DNA from: Xanthobacteraceae bacterium
Lineage (GTDB): Bacteria; Pseudomonadota; Alphaproteobacteria; Rhizobiales; Xanthobacteraceae
Direction of reading: 5' to 3'
Assembly: GCA_019746355.1 (NCBI GenBank)
Contig: JAIESC010000050.1
Coordinates: forward strand, 1-14,705
DNA: 14,705 nt
Under the pieces are notes generated by a model. That model saw only the letters and a list, made by a program, of their open reading frames with translations, was not told where the DNA came from and ran no database searches. This document shows, in pieces, positions 1-8,048 of this stretch; the stretch's first letter is position 1, and each line of letters starts with the position of its first letter. A program made the position numbers and the translations under genes.

Positions 1-1323
1 CCGATTTTCGGCGGTTTCTCGCCGGAGGCCGTCAGCTATCGGCTGAACCACAGCGCGGCGCGATTTGCCTTCGTGGCCGGCGGGTACCGCGGCCTCATCC
101 CCGAAAACAGCAGCAGCGCGACGGTGATTTCGCTTGGTGCGGGCAAACTTGGCGCGGGCAAGCCTGGCGCGGGCAAGCCTGGCGACATCGACTATGCACG
201 CGCCATCGCCGCCGAGCCCGATGTCTTTGCTCCGCTGCGGGTGTCCCGCGAGACGCCGGCGTTCATCATCTACACGTCAGGCTCCACCGGCAGGCCCAAG
301 GGATGCGTGATTGCGGCCAACCTGCTGGCGGCCATGTGGCCCTATGTCCGCTTCAGCCTGGATCTCCGGCCCGAGCTCGATGTCTTTTGGCCGACGGGCG
401 ACCCGAGTTGGGGTTACGGCCTGTGCTGCTATTTGCCGGCGCTCGCCGCGGGCGCCACGGTGATGAGTGTCGAAGCCAATGCGAGCGCCGGCGTTTGCCT
501 CGACATCATCGCGAAATACGGCGTCACCAACTTCGCGACCAATCCGACCGTGCTGCGAAGCCTGATGGCGCAAGGCGAGGCCATCGCCCCGGCCGGAGCC
601 ACGGTGCGCGCCATCTCCTGTTGCGGCGAGCCCTTGAACGGGGAAGTCGTCACGTTCTTCCGGCGAGTCTGGAGCTGCACGCCGATGGATCATTTCGGCG
701 CCACCGAGTTTGGACTGCCGGTCGGAAATCACAATGCATTCTCGATGGACGTGAAGCCGGGTTCCATGGGTCTGCCCGCGCCGGGCCAAACCATGGCGGT
801 CGTGGATTCCGACGGCCACGAGCTGCCGCCCGGCACGACGGGCTATATCGCGCAACGCACCGACGGGAACACCCGCTATTGGCTCCGCTACTGGAACGAC
901 GATGATGCCACCCGGGCTCTTTTCAAGGGCGAGTGGGTTTGCACCGGCGATCTCGCGCGCCGGGACAGCGATGGCTATTTCTGGTTCGAAGGCCGTTCGG
1001 ACGACATCATCAAGAGCTCGGGCTATCGGATCGGGCCCTTTGAAATCGAGAGCGCGCTTCTGAGGCATCCTCTTGTCGTCGAGGCCGCGGCGGTGGGTGT
1101 TCCGGATGAGGTCCGCGGCGAGGCCATCAAGGCGTTCGTCGTCTTGCGGACGCCGCCGCAAGATCCGGGAGCGCTTTCGTCCGAACTGGTGCAGTTGGTC
1201 AAGTCGGTGTGCGGTCGGCACCAGCATCCGCACCTCGTCGAATTCGTCGCGAGCCTGCCGAAAACCCAGACCGGAAAAATCCAGCGGTTTTTGCTCCGTG
1301 CGCCCAATCCCAAAGGACATTGA
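1..1323 (+). CDS. Acyl/acetyl-CoA synthetase (AMP-forming, ANL family), 5'-truncated
   Basis: This enzyme would activate a carboxylic acid with ATP to an acyl-adenylate and then a CoA thioester. The frame is open from base 1 and begins with PIFGGFSPEAVSYRL, typical of acetyl-CoA synthetase-like enzymes, so the N-terminus lies outside the window; the first GTG at 73 is internal. Numbering from that codon, the ATP-binding loop YTSGSTGRPKG is at about 67-77, DHFGATEFG at 206-214, TGD at 291-293, the hinge motif GRSDDIIKSSGYRIGP at 307-322, and the C-terminal PKTQTGKIQR at 396-405 with the catalytic lysine at about 402. The C-terminal domain is therefore intact. The ACS/ACSM (short- or medium-chain) branch is likely; the substrate cannot be read. 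A Gly-Ala-Gly-Lys repeat at residues 22-37 is unusual. The next gene, a RidA homologue, starts 5 nt after the stop, suggesting co-transcription. Confidence 0.9.
   Translation, partial: PIFGGFSPEAVSYRLNHSAARFAFVAGGYRGLIPENSSSATVISLGAGKLGAGKPGAGKPGDIDYARAIAAEPDVFAPLRVSRETPAFIIYTSGSTGRPKGCVIAANLLAAMWPYVRFSLDLRPELDVFWPTGDPSWGYGLCCYLPALAAGATVMSVEANASAGVCLDIIAKYGVTNFATNPTVLRSLMAQGEAIAPAGATVRAISCCGEPLNGEVVTFFRRVWSCTPMDHFGATEFGLPVGNHNAFSMDVKPGSMGLPAPGQTMAVVDSDGHELPPGTTGYIAQRTDGNTRYWLRYWNDDDATRALFKGEWVCTGDLARRDSDGYFWFEGRSDDIIKSSGYRIGPFEIESALLRHPLVVEAAAVGVPDEVRGEAIKAFVVLRTPPQDPGALSSELVQLVKSVCGRHQHPHLVEFVASLPKTQTGKIQRFLLRAPNPKGH
136..180 (+). repeat. 15-bp in-frame tandem repeat inside the synthetase gene
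   Basis: Three direct copies of a 15-bp unit lie end to end. The last two are identical (GGCGCGGGCAAGCCT) and the first differs at three bases. They encode GAGKL-GAGKP-GAGKP, probably an extension of a surface loop between the N-terminal strand region and the ATP-binding loop. A change in copy number would keep the reading frame. Confidence 0.85.
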
Positions 1324-1328
1324 CTCCC

Positions 1329-1733
1329 GTGACACGCCACTCGCCGATCTATGAACCCTTGGTCCCCTCATCATCGTGGCCCAGTGGCTTCACCTTTTCG
1401 CCGGGGGTCCGCGCCGGAAATCTCATCTTTCTGTCCGGGACGACCGCGACCGACGAAAGCGGAAAGATCGTCGGCGAGAACGACATTGTCGAACAGACGC
1501 GGCAGATTTTCCGCAAGTTCGAAAAAACCCTGGCTCTCGCCGGCTGCTCGCTGTCCAACATCGTTGAAACGACGGACTATGTCTTGTCGCTGGAGGACTA
1601 TAAGCGCACCGCTCAGGTTCGCCGCGAACTGCTGAAAGGCCCACCGTGGCCGGCAGCCACCGGCGTCGTGGTGAAGGGTCTGGTCCGGCCCGACGCGCTG
1701 ATCGAAATCAAAGCGATCGCCGTGGTCGGCTGA
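1329..1733 (+). CDS. RidA/YjgF superfamily protein lacking the usual catalytic arginine
   Basis: A 134-residue single-domain protein of the Rid (YjgF/YER057c/UK114) superfamily, whose RidA members form trimers and hydrolyse reactive enamines and imines. Visible family features are the N-terminal FSPGVRAGNLIFLSG stretch (23-37), the helix with EQTRQIFRKFEKTLALAG (55-72) and the C-terminal DALIEIKAIAV (122-132). The start chosen is GTG 1329, 11 nt after AAAGGA, giving the normal family length; a TTG at 1320 would overlap the upstream stop. In E. coli RidA the substrate-binding Arg105 lies in PARS; here the equivalent segment is PAAT (108-111), so that arginine is Ala. The Glu120 equivalent is kept (E126). 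Rid subgroups without this arginine are known and are not expected to be imine deaminases. It follows the CoA ligase by 5 nt and may act in the same catabolic pathway, but the substrate is unknown. Confidence 0.85.
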   Translation: MTRHSPIYEPLVPSSSWPSGFTFSPGVRAGNLIFLSGTTATDESGKIVGENDIVEQTRQIFRKFEKTLALAGCSLSNIVETTDYVLSLEDYKRTAQVRRELLKGPPWPAATGVVVKGLVRPDALIEIKAIAVVG

Positions 1734-2063
1734 CGCGGGTTGACAAGATCGGGCCTCGACGACGAATAACCTCATACCTGACTTTGTGACCTTGACGTGT
1801 AAGCGCGGCGATCCGGCAATTCATGAGTGGGCGCGGCGAACGCGACGCAAATGTCAGGTCGTTTTGTTCCGACATTGGAGGCAATCGTTAAGCGTTCAAT
1901 TCCCTCATGCAATTGTCACTTGCGTTTATTTTTGGTGCACCTACCGTCGAAACGCAATCGAGTGGTGGCTGAAAATTTCCACGCAACCGGCTGTGATTAG
2001 GCGGAGTATGGGCCCGCACAGCGCGACCCCTGCTGTTGCAAATTCCAAATCCGGGAGGAATGT
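1734..2063. other. Intergenic region, no gene recognised
   Basis: This 330-bp stretch separates ridA from the TPR gene and is clearly more AT-rich than its surroundings. Short frames are present but none has a protein-like composition with a good start. A perfect 6-bp inverted repeat (AATGTC at 1850-1855, GACATT at 1871-1876) is visible, without a T-run to make it a terminator. I found no convincing -35/-10 pair, although the promoter for the TPR gene must lie here or upstream. Confidence 0.6.
2053..2059 (+). promoter_or_regulatory. Ribosome binding site that decides the TTG start of the TPR gene
   Basis: GGGAGGA sits 4 nt before TTG 2064. An ATG at 2060-2062 is nearer but lies in another frame that gives no recognisable protein. 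The TTG frame begins with a clear signal peptide and has no other usable start close upstream, so TTG is preferred. Confidence 0.6.
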
Positions 2064-2591
2064 TTGAGGCGCGCTCTTGCAATAGGTTTTTCTTTCTTAT
2101 GGCTGCTGAGCGCTTCAGCGCACGCCCAAACGTCGAATCACACGACGCTTCTTGCAAGTATCGTTGCCTTTATTGTCAATGCGAACTATCCACGTGCGAT
2201 CGAGTTGGCATCCAAAGGCTTGGCAGACGGCTCGACGTCGCCGGCCGACCGCGTTCAGTTGCTGCGATTCAGGGCTCATGCCTTCGAGCTTTCAAAGCAA
2301 CCAAAGCAGGCGGAGGACGACTACACGGCTGCGGTGGGTATCGGCTTGCAGGATCCCCGAGCCTATGCCGATCGTGGAAAATTTTATCTCGATCGCAATC
2401 GGCTTGATGAGGCCTTACGAGACTTTGAATCCGGGGCAAAGCTCTTTCCCGCCCACGCTTCATTTCATTTTGGCAAAGCGCGGGTTGCCGCTGCGCGGCG
2501 CCAGATCGTCTACGGCGAGCCGTTCGAGCAGTGGAAGGCGAAGCACGCGGAGCGTATCCCGCCGGAAGGCTTCACGCCCTTGCAGGCGTGA
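2064..2591 (+). CDS. Exported tetratricopeptide-repeat (TPR) protein
   Basis: A 175-residue protein. Residues 1-21 form a Sec signal peptide: two arginines, the hydrophobic core ALAIGFSFLWLLSA, and an AHA cleavage site before Gln22. The mature part is helical with TPR-like repeats, clearest at about 66-98 (AHAFELSKQPKQAEDDYTAAV) and 99-132 (AYADRGKFYLDRNRLDEAL). TPR domains bind other proteins, so a periplasmic scaffold role is reasonable, but no partner can be read. The C-terminus (KAKHAERIPPEGFTPLQA) is polar and not a TPR. The TTG start is chosen from the ribosome binding site and signal peptide. The last 20 bp overlap the end of the convergent cas8 gene, so the two transcripts can meet tail to tail. 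Nothing ties it to CRISPR function; it is probably the chromosomal neighbour at the edge of the cas island. Confidence 0.8.
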   Translation: MRRALAIGFSFLWLLSASAHAQTSNHTTLLASIVAFIVNANYPRAIELASKGLADGSTSPADRVQLLRFRAHAFELSKQPKQAEDDYTAAVGIGLQDPRAYADRGKFYLDRNRLDEALRDFESGAKLFPAHASFHFGKARVAAARRQIVYGEPFEQWKAKHAERIPPEGFTPLQA

Positions 2592-3522
2592 AGTTCAGAT
2601 ATTTGCTCCCTGGCGGGGTGATCCTGCGAGTGATCCTGACGTGATCCACTCCAAGGTGGGCGAGGGCGCCGGATGTGCGAAGCGCGGGATGCGATAGCAA
2701 ACTGCGTATTGCGGATAGACTTGCAGGATCGGGCCAAATCGGCCATGCGAAAGAAAATCCGCGGGTCGTATCGCCGCCGATCACGTGCAGGCGAACGTCT
2801 CCGCTTTGCTGAATCGGCACGACGGTGAGCTCCGGTAAACCGATCGCGCCCAGCATATTTGCGCCATGCTCGACACCCTGCTTCTCGTCTGTTGGAGCCG
2901 CCCACCGGTATGCATGGCGACTGTCCTCCGCCGGATCCCAGCGGAACGTCGGCGTCTGGTCTTCCCGGCGCCAGGAAGAGAACAGGCATCTATCGAAGGC
3001 TTGAACGAAGCGCCTTCCGCGATCGCCTCGCCCCGGCTGCAAGTCCGTTCTGCAAACTTCACTCAGCGTCTTCAGAAAGCTCGTTTGGGCGACATCCAGA
3101 AGACAGAACGGCGTTCGCTCCACGGAATCGGCCTTTGACCGAATTGCGGCATCGCTGACCAAGGCCGACCATATTGGGGCTGAAAGGTGGTTTCCGTTCT
3201 TCACGCCCCTTGCCGCGTCGGACAGGCGGCTGCGCGCCTCGTCCGCTGAGAGCTTGAGCTTGGTCAATCCGCCAAATTCGTACGTGGCGGCCAGTTTGCG
3301 CACGCCTTCCGCAATTCCATCGCATATGGCCTCCCGCGTCTGCGGCCCCGCCAGGACCAGCACCGGACGCAACGGCGGACTGGTGAGGTCCCATGCAGCG
3401 CGTGGATGCCAGGCCGGACGCGCTGCTTCCAACGCGCGCAGCAGGCCCAACAATGCGAGAAACGCCAGTAGATTATCGGGCTCAAGCCCATCCAGTCGAT
3501 GTCGTTGAGCGAGCACTGTCAT
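2572..3522 (-). CDS. cas8u2: Small Cas8 of type I-G CRISPR-Cas (Cas8u2/GSU0052-like)
   Basis: A 316-residue protein, last gene of the interference operon. Its ATG overlaps the cas3 stop by 4 nt (ATGA at 3519-3522), a strong sign of translational coupling. The N-terminus LDGLEPDNLLAFLALLGLLRALE (about 9-31) is the helix typical of the small Cas8 family found beside GSU0051-GSU0054-type genes. The central part has KNGNHLSAPIWSALVSDA (about 108-125) and the C-terminal half DSRHAYRWAAPTDEKQGVEHGANMLGAIGL. In type I complexes Cas8 is the large subunit that reads the PAM and helps recruit Cas3. This version is far shorter than classical Cas8 or Csx17. Assignment rests on the N-terminal motif, size and gene position; I see no catalytic motif. 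It converges with and overlaps the TPR gene by 20 bp. An alternative description is the I-G 'Cas3-extension' type protein. Confidence 0.75.
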   Translation of the reverse strand: MTVLAQRHRLDGLEPDNLLAFLALLGLLRALEAARPAWHPRAAWDLTSPPLRPVLVLAGPQTREAICDGIAEGVRKLAATYEFGGLTKLKLSADEARSRLSDAARGVKNGNHLSAPIWSALVSDAAIRSKADSVERTPFCLLDVAQTSFLKTLSEVCRTDLQPGRGDRGRRFVQAFDRCLFSSWRREDQTPTFRWDPAEDSRHAYRWAAPTDEKQGVEHGANMLGAIGLPELTVVPIQQSGDVRLHVIGGDTTRGFSFAWPIWPDPASLSAIRSLLSHPALRTSGALAHLGVDHVRITRRITPPGSKYLNFTPARA

Positions 3523-6500
3523 TCGGCTGCATCCTCGACGCGTTGAGACGATGCCGGCTCCGAGTCGGAAGCACGATGGTCTGCGAGTCGGATCAAGGCC
3601 TCCAATCGCGCCAGGCCCCAGGTGCCGTATTTTCGTTTGAGCGTCTCGAACAACTGCGCCCAGTCATGGCCGTTGAAATCAAACGCGAGCGACTGCGGAC
3701 CCGCGCCGGCTTCTAGTCGCAACGTCGCGCCGGACCAGCCCGGCAGACCAAGGCTTCTGCATTCGCCATCACGCGGATCGGCGTGCGGGAAGAGCGGCCG
3801 GCCGCAGCCGTGGTGGGTCCCGATCAGCCACAGCACCAGTTCGCGATCGTGGGCACGTACGAAGTAGGAATGGAGCGGGGCAAGGCGGACTGACAGCGCC
3901 TCGTGCCGCCAGTGGCACGGAAGCCCGGCGCGCTCCCATGCGCCGCGGGGCAAGCGCATCTGGCCGGACTTTGCAAGCGGGGCGGTCAAGTCGGGTCCGT
4001 ATGGACTGCCGCCTGCATAATAGGCTTGGTAACGCGGATCGGCCTTGCCTGCATCGTGCAGATACGCCGCCAGCGCGATATCGCCTTGCAAATTAAGCGG
4101 CAGACCCGCCTGGGCTGCAAAGCTCTTGGCCCAGTTACGCACGTGCTTCGAATGATCGAGCAATGGAACCGGCCGGTCGGCTTTCGCGCCGAGATCGTCG
4201 TCCTCGGTTGCCGGGACCGCGGACAAATCCTCAACAGGTCCCTTCAGACCTCCTGGGGCGAAGAATACCACGCCACGCGGGCGGTCTTCGACATCATCCA
4301 GGCCGTAGGCGAATTCGTGTTTGAGCTCCCGGGGGCGCTGCTCAAAGGCAGCAAGAAGGCTTTTGAGAGAATCCGGGACAAACCGAGCCCTTTGCACCGC
4401 GTCCAGCAGTTCCTCGCTCCGATCGAACTCCGCAAGAAGCGCTCCCAGCCTTTCCGCAAGATCGGGATCAGGGGCGCGGCTTTCCTCCTGCAAGCCTTGC
4501 TCGATCAGCTTCGGAGTAACGCGGATGGCAAAGCGACGGGTGCGATAGGGCCACGCCGCCCTTTCGGCAACGTCGACGACGGAAGCATCCTCCTTCGGAT
4601 TCCAGCCCCACTTGTCGCATCCGCCATAGTCGGCCGGTACAACGACCAAGTCGCCGTTCCGCAGATCGCTCGCATAAACGACGCGGGTGCGTTCGCTGTC
4701 TTCGCCCGCCCATCGGAAGACGCTGCGGCCGATTCCTTCAAATTCGTCGGTGTCCGGACTGCTTTCAACCGCGTCGGAAAAGTCCGCTTGGCTTGTCTCC
4801 CGTCGATTGAGCCAGTTGCGCGCCGCCCACAACGGCACTTCGACAGCTTCGGCGGCGCGGGGCGGCACGAGTGCGAGAAGCGCGATCAGCCGCTCGCGTA
4901 CGCCCTCTTGTTCCATTGCCGGCCGAAGATCACTCTCCTCGTCGACATCCGCCCGCCACACGATCTGTACGCTTGCAGGCGAGCGGTCGCGGCCGTGCAG
5001 GAAAAGCGCGACATCGGGGTCGGCATTGGGGATTGGCGAGGTCTGCGACCACAGGTCCGCATAAGCAGGCATCAGCACCGGGGCGTTCTCAAGCGGTGAA
5101 GCCAGGCGGGCGGCGTCCTGGTCGATGCGCACCTTGAGCGCCTCGCCCCCGAAATCTATGACGTCATCTGGAGCCGCAAGCGCTCGGAGTCTCTCCCAGG
5201 TCGCTCGGATCCGGTCGCCGTAGACCGGATCGTCGGCCTTGGCGCTAACGTCGTCCTTGTGTGCCAGAATTGCCGCCGCCGGCTTGATGCTGCGCCCGGC
5301 CCGGTTGAGCCGGCCAAACCTCTGCCGCAGCGCATCGAGCGCCGCTGCTTCGGTGACGAGACCGTCAAAATCGATATCGACCCCGGCCTCGATGGTCTGC
5401 GTTGCCACAACGACGAGCGGCGCCGAGAGACGACGCTGGGTGTCCGGTTGTCTCGTGCGAATCGGATCGAGCTTCTGAGCGAGCTTGTCGCGATCGACGG
5501 CGCGGGCTGGCCCGATCAGCAGAATCACCTCGGCGGTATCGCCGAACTCGGCGTCGAGCCGTTCGAACACAGCGCGCGCGCGTGCCACGCGGTTGACCAC
5601 CACGCCCACCGCCGGCGCAGTCGTGCCCGTTGCCTTCAACCGTTCGAGCGCCGCTGTTGCCTCTTGGGCCAATGCTTCCGCGCGCCTGGATTCGGTGTCG
5701 ACTCCTTGTTTGCCGGCAATGTCGACCAGGCGGGCCGGTTTGGCGGCCGTTAGGCGCGCCGAGAGAATCGGATCGGCATGATCGGCCGCGCTGAGACTGA
5801 AGGGGCGATTGGGTCCGATCGCCGGCGTCGCGGTAAGCACGGCAAACCCGAATGGAGCGTGCTCGTTCGGCGCCTTGCGCAAGCACTCGACCGCGGTAAG
5901 CGTCTGCCGGAACGGCTCCGACAGATGCGCTTCGTCGAGCAGAATCAGGCAGTCCGAGCCGAGAAGGCCGGCGTGGATTGGCTTCATTCGGTCGCTCACG
6001 CCGTAGCCGCGGAATAAGAGGCGGGAGCCGACCTGATCGACGGTCGAGCAGAGAATCGTGGGCTGCACGGGCGTGCGCGCCCAATCGTCCTCACGCGGCG
6101 CGCCGCCGCGCATTGGACGCGCAACGAGCGGCCGTTGGTCTGAGCCGGCCAGTCGCAAGAGTCGAAGTGCCGTATTCCTTACGACAGCAGAATCACGCAC
6201 CCGGCGGATGGTTTCTGCAAGGTCAGGCCGGCTCGTTTCCAAAGCCGCAGCATCCTCGTCGCCTAGCAGTGACCAGCCAAGTGCCTGGGAAAGGCGTTCC
6301 GCGCGTCCAAAAGCGTCGTCGACGATCAGGCGGCGGTCGACGACGAAAGCGATGCGTATGGGTGCACGGCGCTGGTCTTTTTTTTCTGCCTCCAGCGCGA
6401 GGTGGAACACGGCAATGTCGAGAGTGGCCGTCTTGCCTGAGCCGGTCGGCAGGTCGAGCACATCCGGCCAGGGGCCGTGAGGGCCCTCATCCCTTGCAAG

Positions 6501-6593
6501 CCGCTGCAAGAGGTTTTGCTGCCACGGGAAGGGACTGAAGCCCCAAACTGCGTGGAAGAAGTCGCCGAAATCCTCCGGAGCCAGCCGGTCCAT
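3519..6593 (-). CDS. cas3: Cas3 helicase-nuclease, type I-G, HD domain at the C-terminus
   Basis: About 1024 residues. The N-terminal superfamily 2 helicase shows Walker A LPTGSGKT (about 48-55), DEAH (220-223), LTATP (about 253-257) and motif VI QRFGRLNRAGR (about 424-434), preceded by ATQTIEAGVDIDFD. The C-terminal HD nuclease shows LLDHSKHV with His at about 815, YLHDAGKAD with the His-Asp pair at about 847-848, IGTHHGCGRP with two His at about 928-929, and LIRLADHRASD near the end. Helicase before HD is the reverse of classical Cas3 and fits type I-U/I-G. The enzyme should unwind and degrade target DNA after the crRNA complex binds. The ATG at 6593 lies 1 nt after the csb2 stop (TGAGATG) and behind an AGGG; an in-frame GTG at 6632 would overlap csb2 by 38 nt and adds unremarkable residues, so it was not chosen. 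The ATGA overlap at the end couples it to cas8. Confidence 0.95.
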   Translation of the reverse strand: MDRLAPEDFGDFFHAVWGFSPFPWQQNLLQRLARDEGPHGPWPDVLDLPTGSGKTATLDIAVFHLALEAEKKDQRRAPIRIAFVVDRRLIVDDAFGRAERLSQALGWSLLGDEDAAALETSRPDLAETIRRVRDSAVVRNTALRLLRLAGSDQRPLVARPMRGGAPREDDWARTPVQPTILCSTVDQVGSRLLFRGYGVSDRMKPIHAGLLGSDCLILLDEAHLSEPFRQTLTAVECLRKAPNEHAPFGFAVLTATPAIGPNRPFSLSAADHADPILSARLTAAKPARLVDIAGKQGVDTESRRAEALAQEATAALERLKATGTTAPAVGVVVNRVARARAVFERLDAEFGDTAEVILLIGPARAVDRDKLAQKLDPIRTRQPDTQRRLSAPLVVVATQTIEAGVDIDFDGLVTEAAALDALRQRFGRLNRAGRSIKPAAAILAHKDDVSAKADDPVYGDRIRATWERLRALAAPDDVIDFGGEALKVRIDQDAARLASPLENAPVLMPAYADLWSQTSPIPNADPDVALFLHGRDRSPASVQIVWRADVDEESDLRPAMEQEGVRERLIALLALVPPRAAEAVEVPLWAARNWLNRRETSQADFSDAVESSPDTDEFEGIGRSVFRWAGEDSERTRVVYASDLRNGDLVVVPADYGGCDKWGWNPKEDASVVDVAERAAWPYRTRRFAIRVTPKLIEQGLQEESRAPDPDLAERLGALLAEFDRSEELLDAVQRARFVPDSLKSLLAAFEQRPRELKHEFAYGLDDVEDRPRGVVFFAPGGLKGPVEDLSAVPATEDDDLGAKADRPVPLLDHSKHVRNWAKSFAAQAGLPLNLQGDIALAAYLHDAGKADPRYQAYYAGGSPYGPDLTAPLAKSGQMRLPRGAWERAGLPCHWRHEALSVRLAPLHSYFVRAHDRELVLWLIGTHHGCGRPLFPHADPRDGECRSLGLPGWSGATLRLEAGAGPQSLAFDFNGHDWAQLFETLKRKYGTWGLARLEALIRLADHRASDSEPASSQRVEDAAE

Positions 6594-6594
6594 C

Positions 6595-8043
6595 TCAGCG
6601 CCCTTGCTGATCGAGTGCACGGCACAGACCAAGACCGACGAAGCGCCCGGCGCCCAGGATGACCGGCCCGTTCACCGGCTCGTCGAATTGCAGCACGGCG
6701 TGGACCAGTTGCCGGCTGGCAAGGCTGGAGGGCAGGCGCCAACGGGTCCAGCGTGGGGCCCGGCCGGACGGATAGGCCGAGGGTGCGCCATTCACCGCGG
6801 AATGTTTGCCGGCCGCAATGCGCGCAGGTTCCGGCAGGCCGATACTCGTGCAGGCTTGCCGCAGGAGGCGCTCGACCTCGGCAGTTCGCTCCGCGTTGCC
6901 TTTGGCCTTGAGGTGGCGGTCCAGCACGACCGGCGTGCAGGTCGCCCACGTCCTTGCCACGGCGACGTACGGGGCTGGATCGAGCGACTGCAGAGTGCCG
7001 TCGCTGGATGGGGTGAAGTCAAGGTCGAAGCCTTCAGCGGTCAGACGCAGCTTGCGGCGACCCTCCTTCTCGTTCCAGTCCGCGATCGCCCGGAGCGCGT
7101 TGCGGAAGCCCTCGTCGGCAAGCAGGTCGTCGCCGTTGCCCGGCGGAATCAAAGCGAAGCCCAAGACGTGGCCGTCAGCATGCGGCGATCCCAGAAACGC
7201 AAGCGGCGCAATGGCGAGGTGCGGCTCCAGGCTTGGAGCACCGTCGGGCGTGTGTCCGGACACCACGGAGGGAATCGAGGCCTCTTTGCCAATCCGTTTG
7301 TATCCCGACATCAATGCGGAGCGCAGAGCTTTGGCGACGAGTGCGGCGGCGCGCAGGTCGGGCCTCTTGCCGTCGACGTGCCCCAGCACCAGCCAGCGAT
7401 CCGCGAAAATGCTTTTTGTTGAATCCGGTGCGCGAACCGCAGCGTGACGAACATCCTCGCCGCTGCTGGGCCGCCGGCGGGGGCGGGCGTGATAGCTGCG
7501 CTCTAGTTCGGCGAGCCGGCCCGGGTAGACGCGTCGCTGCGCGGTTGCCGCACGCTCGGGCGCGCCATCGGTGCGAAAGCGGCAGCGGGTCAGGCTTGCT
7601 GAATGCCCGATGTAGGCCGTCTCCGCCGCGAGCGCGTTGAGCGTGGCCAGCTTTTCGCCGTCGGCGGCAACGTCACGCCACACCAGGCGCACGACCGGAT
7701 CATCGGGACGGAATGCAGGGAAACGTCGGGGCTGGCGGCGGCGCAACTCCGGCATGACCGTCCGGTTGCCGACCCGTCCCGTCTCCGGATCGTTCGGCGG
7801 CACGAACACGGTGGCTGGCGTGCGCGCAAACCCATCGCTCGCAGCGATTTCGGGGACGGCCTGGGCTTCCAACCATTCGAGCGCGAGGCGCTCGTCCCGC
7901 CTTTCGCCCCGTGCGCCCCAGGCCGCGACGAGAGCCGAGAACACGCGGTCCGGCTGCGGCGGCCAATCCGGCGCGACGCTGGCGGGGCTCTGCGCGACGA
8001 ACGCGACGCCGAGCAGATGTTCGATCTCGAGGACGAGGTCCAT
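6595..8043 (-). CDS. csb2: Csb2: Cas5-Cas6 fusion of type I-G (GSU0054 family)
   Basis: A 482-residue RAMP protein. The N-terminus (LVLEIEHLLGVAFVAQ at 3-18, WPPQPDRVFSALVAAWG at 27-43) is characteristic of Csb2, in which a Cas5-like part is fused to a Cas6-like part. The C-terminus ends with ILGAGRFVGLGLCRAL, a glycine-rich segment like those of Cas6 endonucleases. By family knowledge it should hold the crRNA 5' handle (Cas5) and cut the array transcript in the repeat (Cas6); no separate cas6 exists in this window, which supports the dual role. A basic block SYHARPRRRPSS in the middle may be a flexible linker. It starts 5 nt after csb1, behind GAGGAG overlapping the csb1 stop region, and is followed at 1 nt by cas3. 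Catalytic residues cannot be assigned by eye because this family lacks a simple signature. Confidence 0.9.
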   Translation of the reverse strand: MDLVLEIEHLLGVAFVAQSPASVAPDWPPQPDRVFSALVAAWGARGERRDERLALEWLEAQAVPEIAASDGFARTPATVFVPPNDPETGRVGNRTVMPELRRRQPRRFPAFRPDDPVVRLVWRDVAADGEKLATLNALAAETAYIGHSASLTRCRFRTDGAPERAATAQRRVYPGRLAELERSYHARPRRRPSSGEDVRHAAVRAPDSTKSIFADRWLVLGHVDGKRPDLRAAALVAKALRSALMSGYKRIGKEASIPSVVSGHTPDGAPSLEPHLAIAPLAFLGSPHADGHVLGFALIPPGNGDDLLADEGFRNALRAIADWNEKEGRRKLRLTAEGFDLDFTPSSDGTLQSLDPAPYVAVARTWATCTPVVLDRHLKAKGNAERTAEVERLLRQACTSIGLPEPARIAAGKHSAVNGAPSAYPSGRAPRWTRWRLPSSLASRQLVHAVLQFDEPVNGPVILGAGRFVGLGLCRALDQQGR

Positions 8044-8048
8044 GTCTC

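Noticed and set aside
136..180. GAGK repeats as a nucleotide-binding P-loop
   Set aside because: The enzyme's real ATP loop is YTSGSTGRPKG further on; the repeats come from tandem duplication and lack the GxxxxGK[ST] form.
277..1374. 365-codon minus-strand frame opposite the CoA ligase
   Set aside because: Its Arg/His/Asp-rich composition and lack of any motif are typical of antisense frames in GC-rich genes; the plus-strand frame has all ANL motifs.
2036..2407. Plus-strand frame in another phase over the TPR gene, including ATG 2060
   Set aside because: Cys/Arg-rich without features, while the TTG 2064 frame has a signal peptide and TPR repeats.
3903..5099. 398-codon plus-strand frame opposite cas3
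   Set aside because: No recognisable domain, and it is fully covered by the clearly coding cas3 frame.
6594..6632. Longer cas3 from GTG 6632
   Set aside because: It would overlap csb2 by 38 nt; the ATG at 6593 directly after the csb2 stop with AGGG upstream is better placed.
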